A stretch of 11,149 bases of DNA from JASHZA01 sp035624865 (GTDB taxonomy: Bacteria > Desulfobacterota > Binatia > Binatales > Binataceae): positions 1-11,149 of the forward strand of contig DASPQS010000177.1 in the NCBI GenBank assembly GCA_035624865.1, read 5' to 3'. Both the position numbers and the translations under genes were made by a program. Position 1 is the stretch's first letter. Every line of letters starts with the position of its first letter. Shown one piece after another: positions 7,139 to 11,149 of this stretch. A model generated the notes under the pieces. The model did no database searches. It worked only from the letters and a program-made list of their open reading frames with translations, and had not been told where the DNA came from.

Positions 7139-8518
7139 TTATGCGCGCAAAGCGTCCAATGAGACCAATTGTTCGCGCTGCGTTCCCGCCGTGTACGGAC
7201 GTGAGCCGGGATCGCGTTCGTACGGGTCAAGTATCCCCAGTTCCTTGCTGATCTCGCGCACCGCCGGCAGCACCTCCTGCCCGAGCAGGCGGATACTCGT
7301 CATTCGATCCTCGAAGCTCACCGGGCCCTGGCTCTGGAAAATGCCGAAGACACCCGGCCGCAGCACTTCGAGAATCTTGCGCAGCTTCGGTATGACCGTC
7401 TTGGGCGTGCCCGCGATGATCTGCAGGCCCTGCACTGCTTTCGGATAGGCCTTGTAGATCGCCGCCTTCGCCTCTTCGACGGTCGCCTCGCCGCGCGCGA
7501 GCCTCCTGCGGGTGCTGTCCGCGACCTGCTGCAGGTTGCCCGGTTCCTTCTCTTTTTCCTGCGCGCGCCCGAGCTGTTCGGAGCTGACGCCGAGGAAGCC
7601 GCCCGAACCGGCGGTCATCGTGCGCGCGAGCCGTTTGGTTGCCTCCTTGGAGTTGTAGCCCGGCGGCAGCGTGTGCTCGGGACGCGAGAACGCACCTTGT
7701 CCGCCGCCGTATAGATGCGCCTTGCCGAGTTCTTCCGCCTTCTCCTCTGTCTCGGCGACCACCACGTGTTGCAGATATCCGAAGTTTTCGGAGCCCGCCT
7801 GGTAGCCCTCCTTTGCCGCGGTTTCACCGTAGATGTTCCACAGTTCCGCGGTGGCCGACAGCGCGGTGCCGAGTCCCAGGTAGGGATAGCGATGCTGCGC
7901 GCACCACACGACCGTTTCCGGGCTGAGCACGCCCGGAATCCAGATCGGAGGACGTGGCTTTTGGTAGGGCGTTACCCACGGATTGATGAAGCGGTAGGTG
8001 AAATGCTTGCCCTCCCAGCGGAACGGACCCGGCCGCGTCCACGCCGCCAAAATCAGATCGTGCGCCTCGTTGAACAGCTCGCGGTTGTAAGCGGGATTCG
8101 CATTGTTGAAGATCTGCTCGCTCCCCGCACCCCGCACCCATCCGGGCACTAGCCGGCCGTGCGAGATACAATCGATCGTCGCCAGCTCTTCGGCTACCCG
8201 CAGCGGGTTCTTGAAGGTGGGCAGCGGGTTGCCCAGCAAAACGATCTTAACTTTCTTCGTGATTCGCGCGAGGATCGACGCCTCGACGTTCATTACGGCT
8301 CCCATGCAAAAGGGCGTGCCATGATGCTCGTTGAGCATCACCGCGTCGAAGCCGACGTCCTCCGCGTAGACCATCTCGTCGAGGTACTCGTTGTAAAGTT
8401 GCGCACCCTTCTCGCGATCGAAAAATTTATTCGGCACCGCAAAAAAAGCGCGGTTCTTGATTAGCTCGTCTTCCGGTACGTCGCGATACGGACGCTCGGT
8501 GAAATACATCAGGATCAT
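7139..8518 (-). CDS. LLM-class flavin-dependent oxidoreductase (second tandem copy in transcription order)
   Basis: A 459-residue luciferase-like (PF00296) TIM-barrel enzyme, expected to use reduced FMN (or F420) to oxygenate or oxidise a small organic substrate in the cytosol. The LuxA-like active-site motif E64-H65-H66 follows the second strand (FDAVMLNEHHG). The block L-A-T-I-D-C-I-S-H-G-R-L-V-P-G-W-V-R-G (112-130) corresponds to the L-D-Q-M-S-x-G-R-F block of luciferases, and W-I-P-G-x-L-S-P-E-T (193-202) to a late barrel strand. At 459 residues it is longer than common members of about 330-380; the extra length is mainly after residue 295. Start ATG 8516-8518 has AAGGAG 8 nt upstream. 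It lies 52 bp behind its paralogue and is the last gene before a terminator. A flavin reductase is not visible nearby. Confidence 0.93.
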   Translation of the reverse strand: MILMYFTERPYRDVPEDELIKNRAFFAVPNKFFDREKGAQLYNEYLDEMVYAEDVGFDAVMLNEHHGTPFCMGAVMNVEASILARITKKVKIVLLGNPLPTFKNPLRVAEELATIDCISHGRLVPGWVRGAGSEQIFNNANPAYNRELFNEAHDLILAAWTRPGPFRWEGKHFTYRFINPWVTPYQKPRPPIWIPGVLSPETVVWCAQHRYPYLGLGTALSATAELWNIYGETAAKEGYQAGSENFGYLQHVVVAETEEKAEELGKAHLYGGGQGAFSRPEHTLPPGYNSKEATKRLARTMTAGSGGFLGVSSEQLGRAQEKEKEPGNLQQVADSTRRRLARGEATVEEAKAAIYKAYPKAVQGLQIIAGTPKTVIPKLRKILEVLRPGVFGIFQSQGPVSFEDRMTSIRLLGQEVLPAVREISKELGILDPYERDPGSRPYTAGTQREQLVSLDALRA

Positions 8519-8570
8519 GGAGTTCTCTCCTTGGTTGCGCTGTTGGCTCGTCTCACGTCAGCCGGCCCGG

Positions 8571-9974
8571 CTAGACCCGCACACTCTCGTCGCGCTTGGG
8601 TGCATTCTTGAGTGCTTCGAGGTCGACCAGCGAGTCGCGTTTGGTGCCCGACGTGTAGGGACGCGAACCCGGCGCGCGCTCGAACGGATCCACGATGCCC
8701 AGTCCTTTCGCGATCTCCCGCATCGCCGGCAATACCTCCTGCCCGAGCAGGCGCACGTTGGTCAGGCGATCCTTTTCCGAGATCGGCCCCTGCGCGGTGA
8801 ACAGGCCGAAGATTCCGGGCCGCAGCACCTCCATGATCATCTTGAGCTTCGGAATCACCGTCTTCGGCGTTCCGATGATTATCTGCAGGCCGTCCTGCGC
8901 CTTCTGATAATTCTTGTAGATCTTCGCCTTGGCCTCTTCGATCGAAATCTCGCCGCGCATCAGCCGTGCGCGCGTCTTGCCCTTTTCCTGGTGGACATCC
9001 CCGGCCTGCGGGGTCGGCATATCGGACTGTTGCAGCTTCTCGGTCGTGACGCCCAGGAAGCCGTAATCCGTGGACTGTCGCGCCAGGCGCCGAGTCGCTT
9101 CCTTCGAGTTGTAGCCCGGCGGCAGCGTCCATTCCGGACGCGAGAAGTTTTGTGCGCCTCCGCCGAACAGCGCGCCCTTGCCCAACTCCTGTGCCTTCTC
9201 CTCCGTTTCGGCGATGAAGATCTGCTGGAGGTAACCGAAATTCTCCGAACCCGCGGTGTAACCTTCCTGCGCCGCCGTATCGCCGTACAGGTTCCATAGC
9301 TCGACAGTCGCCGGCAGCGCCGTACCGAGCCCGATATAAGGGTAGCGATGCTTCGCGCACCAGATCACCGTCTCGGGGCTGAGCACGCCGGGAATCCAGA
9401 TCGGCGGATGCGGCTTCTGATAGGGCAGCGCCCACGGATTCACGAATCGATAATTGAAATGCTTGCCCTCCCAGCGGAACGGACCAGGCCGCGTCCAGCA
9501 CGCGATTATGAAGTCGTGCGCCTCGTTGAAATATTCGCGGTTGTACGCCGGGTTCGCGTTGTTGAAGATCTGCTCGCTACCCGCTCCGCGCACCCACCCG
9601 GGCACCAGCCGTCCGTGAGAAATCAGGTCGATCTCCGCCAGCTCCTCCGCCATCCGCAGCGGATGCTTCAGTGTCGGCAGCGGATTCCCCAACAGCACGA
9701 TACGCGCCTTTTTCGTCACGCGCGCCAGGATCGCCGCTTCGACGTTCATCACTGCGCCCATGCAGAAGGGCGTTCCATGATGTTCATTGAGCATGATCGC
9801 ATCGAAGCCCACTTCCTCGGCATAGCAGGCTTCGTCGATATACTCGTTGTAGAGCTCGGCGCCGACCTTCGGATCGTAGAACTTGTTGGGCACGCCGAAG
9901 AAACTGCGGTTCTTGATAACCTCGTCCTCCGGCACGTTTTTGTAGGGGCGCTCGGTGAAATGCATTATATGCAT
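8571..9974 (-). CDS. LLM-class flavin-dependent oxidoreductase (first tandem copy)
   Basis: A 467-residue paralogue of the downstream gene: by hand count 241 of the first 299 residues are identical with no gaps, including E64-H65-H66, the 118-147 block (ISHGRLVPGWVRGAG then SEQIFNNANPAYNRE) and the WIPGVLSPET strand. It differs most at residues 300-337, a hydrophilic stretch where the two copies cannot be aligned well, and has a longer charged C-terminus (KNAPKRDESVRV). The same type of reaction is expected: FMNH2- or F420-dependent oxidation of a small organic molecule. Start ATG 9972-9974 is preceded by AAGGAG with 8-nt spacing. The alpha/beta hydrolase gene ends 36 bp upstream on the same strand, so the three genes very probably form one operon. 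Conserved active-site residues in both copies argue that neither is a decaying duplicate. Confidence 0.93.
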   Translation of the reverse strand: MHIMHFTERPYKNVPEDEVIKNRSFFGVPNKFYDPKVGAELYNEYIDEACYAEEVGFDAIMLNEHHGTPFCMGAVMNVEAAILARVTKKARIVLLGNPLPTLKHPLRMAEELAEIDLISHGRLVPGWVRGAGSEQIFNNANPAYNREYFNEAHDFIIACWTRPGPFRWEGKHFNYRFVNPWALPYQKPHPPIWIPGVLSPETVIWCAKHRYPYIGLGTALPATVELWNLYGDTAAQEGYTAGSENFGYLQQIFIAETEEKAQELGKGALFGGGAQNFSRPEWTLPPGYNSKEATRRLARQSTDYGFLGVTTEKLQQSDMPTPQAGDVHQEKGKTRARLMRGEISIEEAKAKIYKNYQKAQDGLQIIIGTPKTVIPKLKMIMEVLRPGIFGLFTAQGPISEKDRLTNVRLLGQEVLPAMREIAKGLGIVDPFERAPGSRPYTSGTKRDSLVDLEALKNAPKRDESVRV

Positions 9975-10010
9975 GGCTTCTTCTCCTTCAGCTCACGCTA
10001 TCGCCCGCGC

Positions 10011-10802
10011 TCAGGCGAGAAATTCGCGCACCAGCTTGATGAACTCCGCCGACTTTTCAATCTCCGGCCGATGGCCGCAATGGTCGAAGACCGTCGCCTT
10101 GACCTCGGTGTTCTTGAGCGCCTTGCGGTACGCCTCACACGCGCTCACCGGCACGATCGCGTCTTCGCGTCCCCACACTATCTGAGTGGGCAGGCCGCTC
10201 ACGCCCGGCAACAGATATTGCAGGCTCGGATTGTTCATGATCGGCTCCCAGGTCAGACGCGCATTCTCCGTCCGTGCGTCCTCGAACGCCTCGAACTGCT
10301 CCGGCGTGCGCTCGCCGCCGTAGAGCTTGGCGAATTCCGGCGTCGCCTCGGCATCGTAGATGCTCGCATTGAGCGAGGTCCGCGCCGTGACCGAGAAAAC
10401 GTCCATGATTTCGCCCTCCGGCGGTTTGATTCCGGCGGGCGCCACCAGCACCATCTTGCGGAACTGCTTGCTGTTGACCGACGCCATTTCGGCCGCAATC
10501 CATCCGCCGGTCGAGAAACCGATCACGTCCAGCGGCGCCAGGTTCAATTCCCGCAGCACCCAGCTGTACCACAGCGCAAGCTCATGGATATTGCGAATCC
10601 ATTCGATCTTCGGCGACTTGCCCAGCCCCGGTTGAATCGGGATCAGCAGCGTATGCTCCTTCGCCAGCGCCGAATGCCAGCTCAGCCATCCCGGATGCCC
10701 CAGCTCCTCGTGGAGCACGAGCAGGGGCTTCCCCTGGCCGCCCTTGATAATTGCGAGGTCACTCCCCGCGACGTGGGTGATTTCCTCTGTCCATTCTGCC
10801 AT
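10011..10802 (-). CDS. Alpha/beta hydrolase
   Basis: A 263-residue single-domain alpha/beta-hydrolase with a complete catalytic triad by position: nucleophile S97 in the elbow G95-F-S-T-G-G, acid D214 in W-G-R-E-D-A-I-V-P, and H244 in D-H-C-G-H-R-P-E. A helical cap lies between about 125 and 200. The oxyanion loop after strand 3 reads L-H31-E-E-L-G-H-P-G-W rather than the usual H-G-G/x-P-G, so the Gly after His is replaced by Glu. It hydrolyses an ester, lactone or carbamate-like bond, or perhaps cleaves a C-C bond (triad hydrolases of the MhpC type); the substrate is unknown. Start ATG 10800-10802 has GGAGG 12 nt upstream, a little long. First gene of the hydrolase-LLM-LLM operon, so it probably acts on a product of the oxidoreductases. 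Confidence 0.92.
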   Translation of the reverse strand: MAEWTEEITHVAGSDLAIIKGGQGKPLLVLHEELGHPGWLSWHSALAKEHTLLIPIQPGLGKSPKIEWIRNIHELALWYSWVLRELNLAPLDVIGFSTGGWIAAEMASVNSKQFRKMVLVAPAGIKPPEGEIMDVFSVTARTSLNASIYDAEATPEFAKLYGGERTPEQFEAFEDARTENARLTWEPIMNNPSLQYLLPGVSGLPTQIVWGREDAIVPVSACEAYRKALKNTEVKATVFDHCGHRPEIEKSAEFIKLVREFLA

Positions 10803-10864
10803 CTGCCTGATTTTCCTCCATTTTAACCGGCGGTAGGCGCCCTTCGCAGTCGCATCCGCCGGCG

Positions 10865-10894
10865 CTTATATGCGCGCCGTACGCCGAATCCCAA
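10865..10894 (-). promoter_or_regulatory. Candidate sigma70-type promoter for the hydrolase-LLM-LLM operon
   Basis: Read on the minus strand, TTGGGA (10894-10889) and TATAAG (10870-10865) are separated by 18 bp: four and five matches to the -35 and -10 consensus. Transcription would start near 10857, giving a leader of about 55 nt before the hydrolase ATG. It sits in the only sizeable gap of this strand, between CoA-transferase and hydrolase. Confidence 0.35.
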
Positions 10895-10930
10895 CTTCTA
10901 TGCGATCAGCCGCGAACCTGCCACCGTTCA

Positions 10931-10954
10931 CGTTCGGCCCCTCGGGCCGCAACG
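10931..10954. terminator. Hairpin just after the CoA-transferase gene
   Basis: CGTTCGGCCC (10931-10940) pairs with GGGCCG and AACG (10944-10954) with one bulged C and a three-base loop. It begins one base past the stop codon of the CoA-transferase on the minus strand. No U tract follows, so it could be a weak terminator or an RNA-stabilising hairpin. Confidence 0.4.
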
Positions 10955-10955
10955 G

Positions 10956-11149
10956 TCACGAGGCCGCTGCCGGCTCCCCCGGAGGCGCCTTCAGCAGCAC
11001 CTGCTCCGCATACAGTTCGCTGATCTCGCCCTTCGACAATCCGAGCATTTCGCTCAGCACTGCTTCGTTGTCTTCGCCCAGGCGCGAGGCCTTCAGATCG
11101 GTCCGATCCGGCCAGTCCGAAAACTTCACCGGAAATCCTGGGATGTCGA
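10956..11149 (-). CDS. Family III CoA-transferase (CaiB/BaiF), C-terminal end (5' truncated by window)
   Basis: The last 63 codons of a minus-strand gene, ending at TGA 10958-10956. The fragment reads D-I-P-G-F-P-V-K-F-S at its start, then S-R-L-G-E-D-N-E-A-V-L-S-E-M-L-G-L-S-K-G-E-I-S-E-L. This is the standard family III CoA-transferase ending (P-x-K-F-S, then L-G-E-x-x-x-x-V-L-x-E-x-L-G-x-S-x-x-E-I-x-x-L), where the L-G-E region normally reads A-P-x-L-G-E-H. These enzymes move CoA between carboxylic acids and often start the breakdown of an otherwise stable acid. The catalytic Asp lies upstream, outside the window. It is 153 bp before the alpha/beta hydrolase on the same strand; a hairpin and a candidate promoter lie between, so co-transcription is uncertain though the roles fit. 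Confidence 0.85.
   Translation of the reverse strand, partial: DIPGFPVKFSDWPDRTDLKASRLGEDNEAVLSEMLGLSKGEISELYAEQVLLKAPPGEPAAAS

Noticed and set aside
8515..9501. 328-codon open frame on the minus strand within the first LLM gene
   Set aside because: Out-of-frame shadow of the LLM gene, with low-complexity Arg/Gly/Ala composition and no motif.
9348..10826. 492-codon plus-strand open frame antisense to the hydrolase and LLM gene
   Set aside because: It spans two well-supported opposite-strand genes and their intergenic gap; its His/Arg-rich translation is typical of antisense frames in GC-rich DNA.

Overview
The window (11,149 bp, visibly GC-rich with strong G/C third-position preference) looks like chromosomal DNA of a high-GC Gram-negative bacterium. 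The gene mix (bacterial-luciferase-like flavin oxidoreductases, family III CoA-transferase, polyketide-cyclase/kynurenine-formamidase-like hydrolase, zinc dehydrogenase, a ferritin-like DUF) resembles uncultured soil lineages such as Binatota or Rokubacteria, but that is an impression from memory of such genomes, not something the sequence proves. No insertion sequences, CRISPR, tRNA or rRNA genes were seen.

Left part (1-3115): the 3' end of an SMP-30/gluconolactonase-like gene (+) converges on a small two-helix membrane protein gene (-). Then comes a probable two-gene operon (+): a zinc-dependent medium-chain alcohol/polyol dehydrogenase and a cyclase-family metal hydrolase, ending at a long hairpin that also faces the 3' end of a convergent MFS transporter gene (-). 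Lactonase, dehydrogenase, ring/amide hydrolase and importer together suggest catabolism of an imported small organic acid, sugar acid or cyclic compound; the substrate cannot be read from sequence.

Middle (4540-7038): a divergent intergenic region separates the transporter from sppA (+), encoding a full-length membrane-anchored signal peptide peptidase with its Ser/Lys dyad visible, followed by a small helical DUF6306-like protein (+). A near-perfect bidirectional terminator at 7079-7113 closes this unit and the opposing operon.

Right part (7139-11149, all -): in transcription order a CoA-transferase (3' end only), an alpha/beta hydrolase, and two tandem LLM-class flavin-dependent oxidoreductases that are about 80% identical over their first 299 residues. 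The hydrolase and both LLM genes are spaced 36 and 52 bp apart with good ribosome binding sites, and a candidate promoter lies in front of the hydrolase. The simplest model is an oxidative pathway: FMNH2-dependent oxygenation (possibly by a heteromer of the two paralogues), hydrolysis of the product, and CoA activation of the resulting acid. This is the most interesting part of the window. No flavin reductase is in view.
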